Positions 9,895 through 18,895 are shown, counted from the stretch's first letter. The stretch: 64,000 nucleotides of DNA from an uncultured Formosa sp. (GCF_947500765.1 NZ_CANMTH010000005.1:62001-126000); one strand, 5' to 3'. Made by a program: numbers and translations. The notes: generated by a model from the sequence alone, not told the origin.

Positions 9895-10465
9895 ACAATT
9901 TAGGTGAATTTGTTACTGTTCAAGAAGCTATTAATGCCGTTTCTGATTTTAGAAAAAAAAACAATAATTTTAATAAAAAATGTAATTTATAAAGAAAAAT
10001 TAGTTCTTACTTCTTCAAAAGTGAATGTAACATTTATAGGAAAAAATAAAGAAAAAACTATTTTAACTTATGATGATTTTGCTGAAATACATAATTCTTT
10101 TGGAGAAGAGATAGGAACATCAGGTTCAACTTCTTTTTTCATTTTTGGTTGGTCTATAGTTTGTTTTGAAAATTGTGAAATTTTTTTACAAACATCCAAG
10201 TAGTTGATTTACAGTTTATTATGCTAATGAAAGTGTTGATTTTTGTTTCGTTTTTTAAGACTGTAAAATAATAGGAAATGCTAAAATTTCTACTTTTTTC
10301 TTAGGAATACCTTGGAACATTTATGAGCAAACTGTGTTTGTTAATTGTTTTATAGATCAATTAATTAAAAAAGAGGGGTGGCATAATTGGAATAAACCTA
10401 ATGATGAGCACACTTCTTTTTATGCTGAATTCAATTCATCAGGGCCTGGGGCTTCTGGTAAGTAG
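9895..10465 (+). pseudogene. Degraded CE8 pectin methylesterase
   Basis: Pieces of a pectin methylesterase survive in shifting frames: GEFVTVQEAINAV at about 9902, VTFIGKNKEKTILTYDDF at about 10027, a FIFGWSIVCFENCEI piece at about 10140 that stands for the DFIFG block, VFKDCKIIGNAKI at about 10250, and EGWHNWNKPNDEHTSFYAEF ending at a stop at 10465. The middle with the QDTVYL site is missing and the LGRPW site reads LGIPW, so the product could not be active. It parallels the intact CE8 half at about 6990-7860 and looks like an older duplicate. Confidence 0.8.
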
Positions 10466-10544
10466 GTATAAATGGGTGAAAAAAATTACTAATATTTAAA
10501 TTAAATAAAGTTATGGGTGGTATTAATAATAGGAATCCCAAAAT

Positions 10545-11082
10545 ATAATTGGTATAAACATAAATTTGGATATGACAACATTTTTGATGTTTTATTGATT
10601 TTATATTCAATAACCAAGGAAGATCGCTTTTAAAGAGTATTAAAACTTTAAATAATAAATTAGAATTTCAATCTATAAATTTAGATTGAGAATATTGCTA
10701 TAAGAAAATTACCTTTAATCAAATGCAGTTAGATGGTTTGTAGTATCATATTTAGGAACAGGTGTACATATGGGAAGATTATTTAGATGTTAGTGACTAT
10801 CAATGGTTATAAATATAAAATATATTAACTAGAGGTATAGGAAAAAGAAATTATCATAAATGTATTATGCTATTGCTTCGAAAGGTTAATTTGGGATTTC
10901 AAATAAACTTATTGTAGTTAAAAAATGGAATTTTAAGTTTAGTTAAATGTTTTGGTAAACTTGGTTTGGTAGTTAAACCGTATCGTGATGGATCAAATGA
11001 ATTTTATACAAATTAATAAAATCGTTTTAATGATTCTAAAGGGATGGAGCCATTTATAATGGCGAGTGTAGAATTAAATTAA
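10545..11082 (+). pseudogene. Degraded GH105 hydrolase
   Basis: Scattered fragments match the intact GH105 at 4599-5819 in the right order. FGYDNIFDVLLILYSITKED aligns with the segment around GKLLFDLYDITKEE, YCYKKITFNQMQLDGL aligns with FWHKKIYPYQMWLDGL, and KPYRDGSNEFYTN followed by NDSKGMEPFIMASVELN aligns with the C-terminus. Stops and frameshifts interrupt it many times. It directly precedes the GH43 gene and follows the dead CE8, so a whole second pectin module has decayed here. Confidence 0.8.
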
Positions 11083-11088
11083 ATTATA

Positions 11089-12723
11089 ATGAAATATTAT
11101 ATCTTTTTGTTTATTATTTTTTGTGTTAATACTCTATTTTCACAGGCTTCCAAAGCTTATGTTTCAGATGTTTGGGTTTCAGATTTAGGAAATGGTATGT
11201 ATTTGAATCCTATAATTCATGCAGATTATTCTGATCCAGATGTGGTTCGAGTAAATGATGAATACTTTATGACTTCTTCTAGTTTTAATTGTACACCTGG
11301 TTTACCTATTTTACATTCTAAAGATATGGTCAATTGGACATTAGTTAATTATGCTTTACCAAAACAAATTCCTTTAGATCATTATACTGTTACACAACAT
11401 GGAAATGGTGTTTGGGCACCAAGTATTCGATATCATAACAATGAAATATACATTTATTGGGGAGATCCAGATTTTGGAATTTATATGGTGAAAACTAAAG
11501 ATCCTTTTGGTAAATGGGAAGCTCCAGTTTTAGTAATGGAAGCAAAAGGAGCTATTGATCCGTGTCCCCTTTGGGATGATGATGGGCGTGTTTATTTAGT
11601 TCATGGATGGGCAGGAAGTAGGGCAGGAGTTAAAAGTATCTTGACTGTTAGAGAATTAAATAACGAAGGTAATAAGGTTCTTAATGAAGGTTGTCATGTA
11701 TATGATGGTCATGGAGTTGATCCTACTGTAGAAGGTTCTAAATTTTATAAACGCAATGGATTTTATTACATTTTTGCACCAGCCGGAGGAGTTGCTACAG
11801 GTTGGCAATTGTGTTTACGTTCCAAAAATGTTTACGGACCTTACGAAAGAAAAGTTGTAATAGAACAAGGTAAAACTGAAATAAACGGACCACATCAAGG
11901 TGCATGGGTAGAGACTCCAATGTGTGAATCTTGGTTTTATCATTTTCAAGATGTAGAGGCTTATGGAAGAATCGTACATTTGCAACCAATGTGTTGGGTC
12001 AATGATTGGCCGGTGATTGGGGAGGATATAGATGGTGATGGTATTGGTGAACCTGTTATGGTTCATGTAAAACCAAATGTAGGTAAAACATATCCAATCG
12101 TTACGCCTCAAGAAACAGATGATTTTACAGGTAATACTATTGGTTTACAATGGCAGTATCAAGCTAACCCAAATATATTATGGCATGCTAAATTAAGAGA
12201 TTCAGATTATTTAAGATTATTTTCTATAAAAATCCCTGAAGCTGCTAAAAATTTATGGATGGTGCCTAATTTATTATTACAAAAATTTCCTGCAAAAAAA
12301 TTTACTGCAACCACTAAAATCAAGTTGATTCCTGAAGAGTCAACAGAAGGGAAAAGAGCAGGGTTGATTATTATGGGAAAGGATTATGCTACTTTACAAA
12401 TTACTAATAAAAATGATGTTTTTTATATAGAACAATCTTTATCTAATAATGCAATGAAAGGAGGTAAGGAAATTATTGTTGAATCAGAAAAAATAAACAG
12501 TGATCAAGCATATTTTAGAGTTGAAATAGAAGATAAAGGGATTAATGCTATATGTCAATTTAGTTATTCAGAAAATGGTGTAAAATTTAAAATTATTGGG
12601 AAGCCTTTCAAAGCTTTGCCAGGGAAGTGGATTGGCGCTAAATTAGGTGTCTTTTGTGTTAGTACACGAGCAGCTAAGCGTGGTGGTTATGCAGATATAG
12701 ATTGGTTTAAAATTAGTAAATAA
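11089..12723 (+). CDS. GH43 glycosidase with C-terminal DUF1349-like domain
   Basis: A 544-residue secreted protein (signal about 1-19). Residues about 38-350 form a five-bladed GH43 propeller: HADYSDPDVVRV with the likely base Asp49, SSFNCTPGLPILHSKDMVNW, GVWAPSIRY, IDPCPLWDDDG, and VDPTVEGSKFYKRNG carrying the likely acid Glu. Residues about 355-540 are a beta-sandwich of DUF1349/GH43_C2 type. Relatives act as beta-xylosidases, alpha-L-arabinofuranosidases or beta-galactosidases. In this pectin setting arabinan or galactan side chains are the likely target. Only 6 bases separate it from the dead GH105. Confidence 0.88.
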   Translation: MKYYIFLFIIFCVNTLFSQASKAYVSDVWVSDLGNGMYLNPIIHADYSDPDVVRVNDEYFMTSSSFNCTPGLPILHSKDMVNWTLVNYALPKQIPLDHYTVTQHGNGVWAPSIRYHNNEIYIYWGDPDFGIYMVKTKDPFGKWEAPVLVMEAKGAIDPCPLWDDDGRVYLVHGWAGSRAGVKSILTVRELNNEGNKVLNEGCHVYDGHGVDPTVEGSKFYKRNGFYYIFAPAGGVATGWQLCLRSKNVYGPYERKVVIEQGKTEINGPHQGAWVETPMCESWFYHFQDVEAYGRIVHLQPMCWVNDWPVIGEDIDGDGIGEPVMVHVKPNVGKTYPIVTPQETDDFTGNTIGLQWQYQANPNILWHAKLRDSDYLRLFSIKIPEAAKNLWMVPNLLLQKFPAKKFTATTKIKLIPEESTEGKRAGLIIMGKDYATLQITNKNDVFYIEQSLSNNAMKGGKEIIVESEKINSDQAYFRVEIEDKGINAICQFSYSENGVKFKIIGKPFKALPGKWIGAKLGVFCVSTRAAKRGGYADIDWFKISK

Positions 12724-13262
12724 GATAAAATGAAGATTGGCTATATTATAAATCATTTTTTAGTTTTAAGCAATATAATGTTACCTCTGTATACTTAAAA
12801 GGGAGATTTAAAGATGGTAGATTATATTGATAATTATGAATGTAGTATTTTAGTATTAATTATATTAAAATAGTAGATATGTTTTAGCTGGTTTGTTCCA
12901 AGTTTTCAAGATGATGTGTTTCGCAAACAAAAGAAAAAGGAGCACAACTTTTTTATTTAACTCTGAAAGCATGAAATTATTTTATGTTAATAATAATGTT
13001 TAAATAGAGTATGTAATAACATCTAAAGAAGTAGTTTCAAAAATAAAAGTCCTAATAATTGATTTGAATAAAATTTCTATCCAAAACAAGAAAAAGAATA
13101 TTTTAAATCACATAATATAACGGAATATTTTTAGTTAAAACACTAAAAAACATTCCGTTATATTTAATTTACTTATGGGAATAAATATATTTTGTGATTT
13201 AAGTGTTAATTATATAATGTTTATTTAACTGATTAGTAAGATTTTTAATAAGCAAAAGGAGC
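12724..13262 (+). other. Gene-free stretch between GH43 and the GntR gene
   Basis: No intact gene. A frame from about 12900 to 13110 reads like protein (FLFNSESMKLFYVNNNV, a stop, then IEYVITSKEVVSKIKVL) and may be the tail of a lost gene I cannot name. A large inverted repeat lies at 13115-13163. The last 40 bases are shared with the region before the second GntR copy. Confidence 0.4.
13115..13163. repeat. Inverted repeat upstream of the GntR gene
   Basis: ATATAACGGAAT (13115-13126) and ATTCCGTTATAT (13152-13163) are perfect 12-base inverted arms. The pairing continues into the flanking T and A runs. It could be a terminator for the GH43 side or a large operator. The second GntR copy lacks it. 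Confidence 0.6.
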
Positions 13263-13958
13263 ATGTATGTAATAAAAAGTAACTTAAAAAGTTACAATCA
13301 AGAAGTATTAAATTCTATTATCTCGAAAATAAGAGATTTAATTAATTATAAAAATTTAGAACTTGGAGATAAATTACCATCGGAACGGATGTTATCTGAA
13401 AAGTTTGGTGTAAGCAGAAGTGTTGTACGCGAAGCTATACAAAAGTTAGAGTTTTATGGCTTGTTAGAATCTATTCCCCAAAGTGGAACATTTGTTGCAA
13501 ATATTGGAACGATTGGCATGAATGGAATGATTGATAGTATTTCTCGTTTAAAAAGTCCTGATTTTAAATCGTTGGTAGAAACAAGGATTTTATTGGAATT
13601 AAAAACTGCTGGATTCGCTGCTTCTAGAAGAACAGATCGAGATTTAATTCAAATTAAAAATGCTCTTGATGGGTACTGTGAGAAAGTTTTAAAAGGGGAA
13701 GATGCTGTGCAAGAAGATTTATTATTTCATTTAGCTATAGCCGATGCTTGTGATAATAGTACTTTAAATAGTTTAATGCTTATTATTACTCCTGAAATTA
13801 TTACTAATTTTAAAAAGCATCATGTTTGTGATGAAAATCGGGCTGCTTTAGGAATTCAAGAACACACAGAAATTTATGAGGCTATTAAGAATCAAAATCC
13901 GAAACTAGCCAAACAAAAAATGAAAGATCATTTTAAAATGTTATATCAATATTGTTAT
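13224..13958 (+). repeat. 735-base direct repeat, copy 1 (gntR region)
   Basis: This segment covers about 40 bases of leader and nearly all of the GntR gene. It recurs at 54401-55135 in the same orientation, without insertions or deletions and with only scattered base differences. Sequence outside both copies is unrelated. Confidence 0.9.
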
Positions 13959-13973
13959 GATGATATTGATTAA
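13263..13973 (+). CDS. FadR-type GntR transcriptional regulator, copy 1
   Basis: A 236-residue regulator. Residues about 10-80 form the GntR winged helix (GDKLPSERMLSEKFGVSRSVVREAIQ is split around the recognition helix) and residues about 95-225 form the FCD ligand domain. Expected metal-site positions are visible: LVETRILLE, FHLAIADAC, HTEIYEAI and KQKMKDHF. FCD regulators often sense sugar acids, so a uronate or its breakdown product is a likely effector beside a pectin locus. It differs from the copy at 54440 by a handful of residues, mainly near the start, at RAALGIQ versus RAVSGIQ, and at the extreme C-terminus. Confidence 0.9.
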   Translation: MYVIKSNLKSYNQEVLNSIISKIRDLINYKNLELGDKLPSERMLSEKFGVSRSVVREAIQKLEFYGLLESIPQSGTFVANIGTIGMNGMIDSISRLKSPDFKSLVETRILLELKTAGFAASRRTDRDLIQIKNALDGYCEKVLKGEDAVQEDLLFHLAIADACDNSTLNSLMLIITPEIITNFKKHHVCDENRAALGIQEHTEIYEAIKNQNPKLAKQKMKDHFKMLYQYCYDDID

Positions 13974-14186
13974 GAATTCTTGTATTCGATAATTTTTATA
14001 GTATAATGTTGGCTTTAAAAAATGGCCTGCTATTCCCGAGCTCATTTTAAAATAAGCTATCCCATATAAGGGAAGTTGTTAAATATGAGTTGATTATTTT
14101 TTTTTTTAGAATAAAAGGTAATGGAAAAGTTCTTTTATAGAGATTGATTTGGTTAAATATCCTTGATGTTATATTATTTCTTGATT

Positions 14187-15515
14187 TTATAGACATATTT
14201 TACAAGAAATATTTCTTTTTTGAGCTATCCTGTACTGTATTTGAGCTTTAAATTTATCAGAATATGTGCTAAAATCAATAGGGGAGCCATTATAAACTTC
14301 AAAAGGTGTGTTTCCGTTCAAGGTTAGTTGTGGTCGTTGTAGATTGTATGTCTCTATAACATGATTAAGCACAGTTTCAAGCTTAGTCCTTGAGTTAATA
14401 GGTATAGGATATAGAAATTGATATTTCAGCACTTTATTAAAAGCTTCAATCATAGAATTAGAAAACCTGACATCTCGTTGTGCTATTTTATGTTTAAGGT
14501 TTCCACTGGAGGCATAGATAACGGAACTAACATAGGTGTTTATATTTTCAGAACCTCCATCGGTTAAAAATAAGGTGAGTTTTGGTTTGTGTTTTAGGTA
14601 AGCATTTTGTAATAGATGTCTTATGGTCTTTCCTGAACTGTGCTTTTCAATTTGATATCCCAAAACCATTTTAGAAAACTGATCCATTAAAATATGGATA
14701 TAATGTTTTACACCGTTAAGGCTTCTAAAAATAGTTACATCCGTACACCAAACTTCATTCGGTTTTTGTAGTTTTAAGTGGGGTATAGTTATTAGGCTTT
14801 GTAATGATATTGTTACCAGTAAAACCTAATAGATTACAGTATTTATAAAAAGTGGACAGGCCACAGGTTAAGACGTCATCTCTAATGGCTTTTAGGTAAA
14901 TTGAAGATTTTGACCAGAATCTAAAAGTATCATTTTTCATATAGTTTTTAATGGTACGTACTTCGTTTGCCAAGAGTTGATTCGGCATTTTTCTGAAGCA
15001 CCATTTATAATAAAAGGCTTCACATTTATGAATAAGTATGGTTTTGTAGTTTTCAAAAGAACTTCTAGAGATATTGAAAAGTTTTAACGCTTTATTTACT
15101 GGTACTGTATGTTTTACAGATTCTACAGTATTAACGACCAATTCCATGTTGTTTTTAATAAGCGATTTAAAGCCTTTAGCTTTAGAGGTAATATGGTTTA
15201 AGGTATCGGAGAGTTTAAAATAACATTCGATTACAGTTTTAATTTTTACAGTTTGGTTAAAACGTTTAATAAATTCAATTTCTTTATTGATAAACTCAGA
15301 AAATTCGAAACCTTTATATTTGCTTTCAGGTTCTTGTTTCCATCGAGAAATATTAGAACTTGGGATATTATTTGTTAAATATTCAGGAATATATTCCTCT
15401 AAGCCTAATCTGTAATAATGCTTTATACTAGTGTCCCAAGACTGCCGTTTTAAACTAGATTGAATTTTGATAACTATGCTTTTACATACAAAATTGAGGA
15501 TTAAAATCCAATTAA
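14187..15515 (-). mobile_element. Insertion element with frameshifted DDE transposase, inside hipT
   Basis: On the minus strand a transposase reads from about 15505, with an N-terminal helical part (FRFWSKSSIYLKAIRDD, GLSTFYKYCNLLGF), down to about 14755. The frame then breaks near 14760, and an integrase catalytic core follows: NEVWCTDVTIF with the first Asp, ILMDQFSKMVLGYQIE, FLTDGGSEN with the second Asp, and SNSMIEAFNKVLKYQF with the catalytic-type Glu, ending at 14187. The two parts look like one protein split by a frameshift, so the element is probably dead. Its right end interrupts the HipT kinase at about 15505-15525. Terminal repeats were not securely found, so the limits are approximate. 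Confidence 0.75.
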
Positions 15516-15524
15516 CGATAAGGG

Positions 15525-16399
15525 AAATCGTAGATTTGGTAAGGAGAAGGTACAAATTCTCAATGGAGTTGTTCATATCTCGTTTCAAGACACCTTGTCT
15601 TTGTTTATTGGTTAATTCAAGACTTACTCCTAAATGTTCAAAATGAATTTTTTTTAGTTTTCGCTTTTTGCCTTCAAGAGTAAGTACTAATTCTTCAGTA
15701 TCCTCGGGAAGCACAATAGTGACGTTTAATAAATCGTGAGCTGGAGCTAATATCCACACTGATGGACTTTCTATCATAGAGAAATTTTTCAAATGCATAT
15801 CGTTGTTTCCTGTTAGAAAACTCAAGACAGCCAATTCAAAATAGAAGATTTTATCTAACAGGGTATTATTAGAGTAACTATCCAATGCTTTTCCAACTTT
15901 TTCCATAGAACTTTTATACTTGTCAAAAGTTTCTGTTATTTGAAACATATCTAGCATATGGATTTTTTCTCCATTTTCTGTACTATCAATACGCTTGGTA
16001 ACATAAGAGAGCTCTCCGGAAACCAACCTTATCAAACTTGATAGGACGATACGTATTCCAAAAGCTTCTGCAATCCTCATAGTAACATGTTCGTTCTCGG
16101 GCATTTCACGAAAGTGTAGGGATGGAGGTTTGAAAATATACTACCCTCCTAAGGCACCTACTACGGTCAACCTTGCACCTGAATGTTCTTGAGTTTTTTT
16201 ATCAAGACATAGATAATTTAGGTTGTACCCCAGGAATAGCAACACTGCGTTCTAGAACACTTTTGGCAAGCTCATACATTTGATCAATAGTATAAGGGAT
16301 TACCGGAGGTGTTGGAGTTCTAAAAAAAATCATAGAACACTTTTGGTGAAAATCTGCATCGTTTTCAAGAGGTTTATAGGAATATAGACACCTATTATT
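15525..16399 (-). pseudogene. HipT/HipA-type toxin kinase, broken and interrupted
   Basis: The beginning reads RCLYSYKPLE...DFHQKCS..FF and then VAIPGVQPKLSMS before a stop at 16202. The protein continues in another frame (EHSGARLTVVGALGG, a stop, YIFKPPSLHF) and then MPENEHVTMRIAEAFGI from 16104. The kinase core is recognisable: VTKRID, the catalytic FLTGNNDMHLKNFS and the APAHDLLN metal motif. At about 15525 the sequence runs without a stop into the insertion element, so the C-terminal third is lost. Frameshift, stops and truncation together make an active toxin very unlikely. Confidence 0.85.
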
Positions 16400-16401
16400 T
16401 T

Positions 16402-16701
16402 TTGGAATAATACTTACGGCTCCGATGCAATTTTGACAACAGGCCAATAATAATCCCATACGATCATTGCTATTGATTTTTCAATTTTTAGCAGCGATAG
16501 CAAGTAGCCATCTTTCAGATATTAAATCTTCAAAGAAAAGGAAAAGTCTGTTATCGATATGAGATTCATCTCTAACAGGTATTGTAAATGTAATGAAGCC
16601 AAAAGGGAAAGTTTCTATATAAGTAGCATTGTATTGAAACACATAATCACCTTCACCGGTTTCATTAATAGTTCCTGCTAAATATTCTTTGTAATATACA
16701 T
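16402..16701 (-). pseudogene. HipS-like protein (HipA N-terminal subdomain), broken
   Basis: From the ATG overlapping the hipB stop (16701) the frame fails at once. In the next frame VYYKEYLAGTINETGEGDYV, ATYIETFPFGFITFTIPVR and ISERWLLAIAAKN follow, then a TGA where the family has Trp, then INSNDRMGLLLACCQNCIGAV. This is the small N-terminal HipA subdomain, which forms a separate gene in tripartite HipBST systems. The overlap of start and stop with the neighbour supports a former operon. Confidence 0.75.
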
Positions 16702-16919
16702 TACATTACCTCATCATTCATCATTTTTCTTTTAACTGGTGCTAATTCATGATCAATCATAGCTAAAACAAGATTAACCTTGTTCATATTCAGATTGGTT
16801 TTTCCTTGCTCTATTTTACGAAATACTGTTTACGCTACACCAGCGCGTTCTGCATATTTTTCTTGAGTGAGATTAACCTCTTTTTGCCGGTGTTTCACAA
16901 ATTCAGCTAAGGACTTCAT
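16701..16919 (-). pseudogene. HipB-like XRE antitoxin with internal stop
   Basis: A 73-codon frame starting at ATG 16919 encodes an XRE helix-turn-helix: SLAEFVKHRQ, LTQEKYAERAGVA, then TAA at codon 30, then TVFRKIEQGKTNLNMNKVN. The stop falls inside the helix-turn-helix, at a place where relatives carry an ordinary residue. It is the first gene of the ruined hipB-hipS-hipT set and would have been its repressor and antitoxin. Confidence 0.8.
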
Positions 16920-17112
16920 TATATGTTTTTAGATATAAAAATTTTTATTGATAATTTACTCCATTTTGAGTTGGAACAGTCTAAAATATAGTATTTTGAT
17001 TAAATTTGATAAGTGAATGTCAAAAACTCATTTAAATATGTCCTATAGAGTGTCCTATTATGATTATTTTATTTTAATATGCTGAAACACATTGTATTGG
17101 GGTTTGTTTAGG

Positions 17113-17128
17113 AATCCTGCCACCCCGA
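17113..17128 (+). other. tRNA 3'-end fragment, candidate attachment site
   Basis: AATCCTGCCACCCCGA matches the T-arm and acceptor end expected of a tRNA with a CGGGGTG/CACCCCG acceptor stem, such as tRNA-Pro. No 5' half lies upstream, so this is a fragment, not a gene. A strong terminator follows and a ruined integrase begins 230 bases on, the usual setting of an element inserted at a tRNA. Confidence 0.6.
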
Positions 17129-17152
17129 CAATAATCAATTTTAAATTGAATC

Positions 17153-17186
17153 AAAACCTTGTAAATCGTATGATTTACAAGGTTTT
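17153..17186 (+). terminator. Terminator hairpin after the tRNA fragment
   Basis: A perfect 15-bp stem (AAAACCTTGTAAATC with GATTTACAAGGTTTT) and a GTAT loop, ending in a T-run. It may be the native terminator of the tRNA transcript. Confidence 0.8.
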
Positions 17187-17230
17187 ATTGTTTTTGGCCA
17201 TTCATTTAAATAGATATCATATCAATCTAA

Positions 17231-17279
17231 TCGGTTCACAATTCGGTTCACAGTTTTTTAATCTTAAAACTGTGAACCG
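17231..17279. repeat. Inverted and direct repeats beside the integrase
   Basis: CGGTTCACAGTTTT (17244-17257) and AAAACTGTGAACCG (17266-17279) form a perfect 14-base inverted repeat with an 8-base loop. The unit TCGGTTCACA occurs once more directly before it (17231-17240). Such repeats beside an integrase gene may be recombinase arm sites, or a second terminator. Confidence 0.6.
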
Positions 17280-17357
17280 ATTAGCTTTAAAATACGTGTA
17301 TAGTAATAGTTGATTTGACTTTCGTCTGAACTCAAGTTTAATTTAAAGACGACAACT

Positions 17358-18015
17358 ATGCAAACACAACCCACCTTCAGTGTATTGTTCTGGGTAAAGC
17401 AAGCTATAACCAAAAACGGAAAAGTGCCTCTTTACGCTCGTATCACAGTTAATGGTAAACGCGCAGAACTCTCCTTAAAACGAAAAGTAAATATTTTGGA
17501 TTGGGATTCGAACAAAAGCCGTGTAAATGGCTTGAGTGAGGAATCTCAATTACTCAATGATTATTTAAAGCAAGTTAGTGCAGAATTTTTTAAGATATAT
17601 TAAAAGTTAAAACAAGATAATAAGTTAATAACATCCAGTCTCATTAAATCTCATTTTTTAGGTGGGAATGAATCTAGACAAGCTTTGACTGATATTATAG
17701 CCTATCATAAATAAATATGAAACTCATCCCGAGGTAGAGGTGAAGCAAACTATTTTTCCTAGAATTTCTAATCAGAAACTAAATGCTTATTTAAAAGAAC
17801 TAACAGATGTTTGTAGAATAAGAAAATACTTAACATTTCATGTAGCTCGTCATACTTTTGCTACAACTGTCATGCTTTCCAATGGAGTCCTTATTGAAAC
17901 AATATCAAAATTATTGGGCCATACCACACTTTCAACTACACAAAGATATGCTAGGGTTGTTGAGAAGAAAATTAGTAAGGATATTGGGCGCCTAAAAAAC
18001 GTTTTGGATCGATAA
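17358..18015 (+). pseudogene. Tyrosine recombinase/integrase with internal deletion
   Basis: The first 81 codons (17358-17603) are the Arm-DNA-binding domain of a Bacteroidota phage-type integrase (FSVLFWVKQAITKNGKVPLY, LDWDSNKSRVNG). After a stop and a short degraded stretch, 17740-18015 carries the end of the catalytic domain: LTFHVARHTFATTVMLSNG (the H-x-x-R box), ISKLLGHTTLSTTQRYAR (the second His and the nucleophile Tyr). The central catalytic region, including the first Arg, is missing, so the enzyme is dead. It adjoins the tRNA fragment at 17113. Confidence 0.85.
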
Positions 18016-18095
18016 GAAAAATGTGTTTTAAAACAACCTATAGTTAAATCTGTTCAGCTACGGATTGTATAATTTCATATTAAATAACTAAACTA

Positions 18096-18158
18096 ATGAA
18101 AGATTTTAGAAAGCTGTCTATAGAAGCTTCAAAAAAAATAATATTTTTATCTAATTAA
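18096..18158 (+). other. Tiny reading frame (20 residues) just before a terminator
   Basis: ATG to TAA encodes MKDFRKLSIEASKKIIFLSN. A terminator hairpin begins 7 bases after its stop. The start resembles the leader of some Bacteroidota peptide precursors, but there is no obvious core and no maturation gene nearby. It may equally be a stub left by element decay. Confidence 0.25.
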
Positions 18159-18164
18159 ATGGAA

Positions 18165-18193
18165 CCCCTTCATATTTTGAGGGGATTTTTTTT
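18165..18193 (+). terminator. Rho-independent terminator
   Basis: CCCCT and AGGGG pair around a short A/T loop and are followed by ATTTTTTTT. It closes the segment containing the integrase remnant and the tiny frame at 18096. Confidence 0.7.
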
Positions 18194-18355
18194 CATTAAT
18201 AATTTAAGATCAGAAAATGTGTATGGTAGTTCTATAACTATTGCGTGTGTATTAAAAATAAATAATAATATTGTTATTATAAATTTCGATTAGGCTTTTA
18301 AACTATATATTGGATGAAGACGGTCCGTTATCGTTCTTGAAGTGCAATTATAAAA

Positions 18356-18895
18356 TTATTGATTGTCAGTTTCTTTTTTTTCTTTATGAATAAGGGGATG
18401 GTCATTAATACCTAAGCCTACAATTTTTATAATACTAGAAACCGTATAATAAAGCATTAGTACTACGACAATTAAACCACCACTTATAATAGCAGAAAGC
18501 CCTAAACTTATATAATAAACAAGGGTAAACCATGATGGAGGAACATTGTCTGCTTCTGCAATTGGGATATTAAATAATTGAAAAATAATCATAGAGGTAA
18601 CAAGTACTATGGTATCTGTCTTAGCTATGGTTAGTATGTGTTTGTAATGATCGTCTGTAAGTTTCGATTTGGTGTTCGAACTCACACTTAATAACGTAAG
18701 TAATAAAGCTAAAATAGTTGCAGAAGCTAGAACTACGGTGTTACATAAGCTATTAATACCTGATAAAGAAGCTCTGATTAGTTGTTGGGCTTCATAGCCA
18801 CTTACAGATCCTATTATAAATGCTCCAAAACCAACTGTAATTGTAGCAATAAGACCTCCTGACAATGCTTGTATATTATGTTTTGAAAACTTCAA
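18356..18895 (-). CDS. Four-helix membrane protein, function unknown
   Basis: A 179-residue protein with four hydrophobic segments (about residues 12-30, 52-70, 93-113 and 127-155), a KLTDDHYKHI stretch between the second and third, and a charged C-terminal tail (HKEKKETDNQ). I do not recognise the family with confidence. It is transcribed in the same direction as a response regulator gene 107 bases further upstream, and no joint role can be shown. Codon use is ordinary for the window. Confidence 0.7.
   Translation of the reverse strand: MKFSKHNIQALSGGLIATITVGFGAFIIGSVSGYEAQQLIRASLSGINSLCNTVVLASATILALLLTLLSVSSNTKSKLTDDHYKHILTIAKTDTIVLVTSMIIFQLFNIPIAEADNVPPSWFTLVYYISLGLSAIISGGLIVVVLMLYYTVSSIIKIVGLGINDHPLIHKEKKETDNQ

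Noticed and set aside
11795..12111. Two minus-strand frames inside the GH43 gene
   Set aside because: Antisense shadows with no family features.
13257..13261. AGGAG before the GntR start as a Shine-Dalgarno site
   Set aside because: It ends 1 base before the ATG, too close to act as a normal ribosome site.
14755..14775. Programmed frameshift in the transposase
   Set aside because: No A6G-type slippery site with a following structure is evident; an ordinary disabling frameshift is simpler.
17092..17313. A 73-codon plus-strand frame
   Set aside because: It runs through the tRNA fragment, a terminator and an inverted repeat and has no protein-like pattern.
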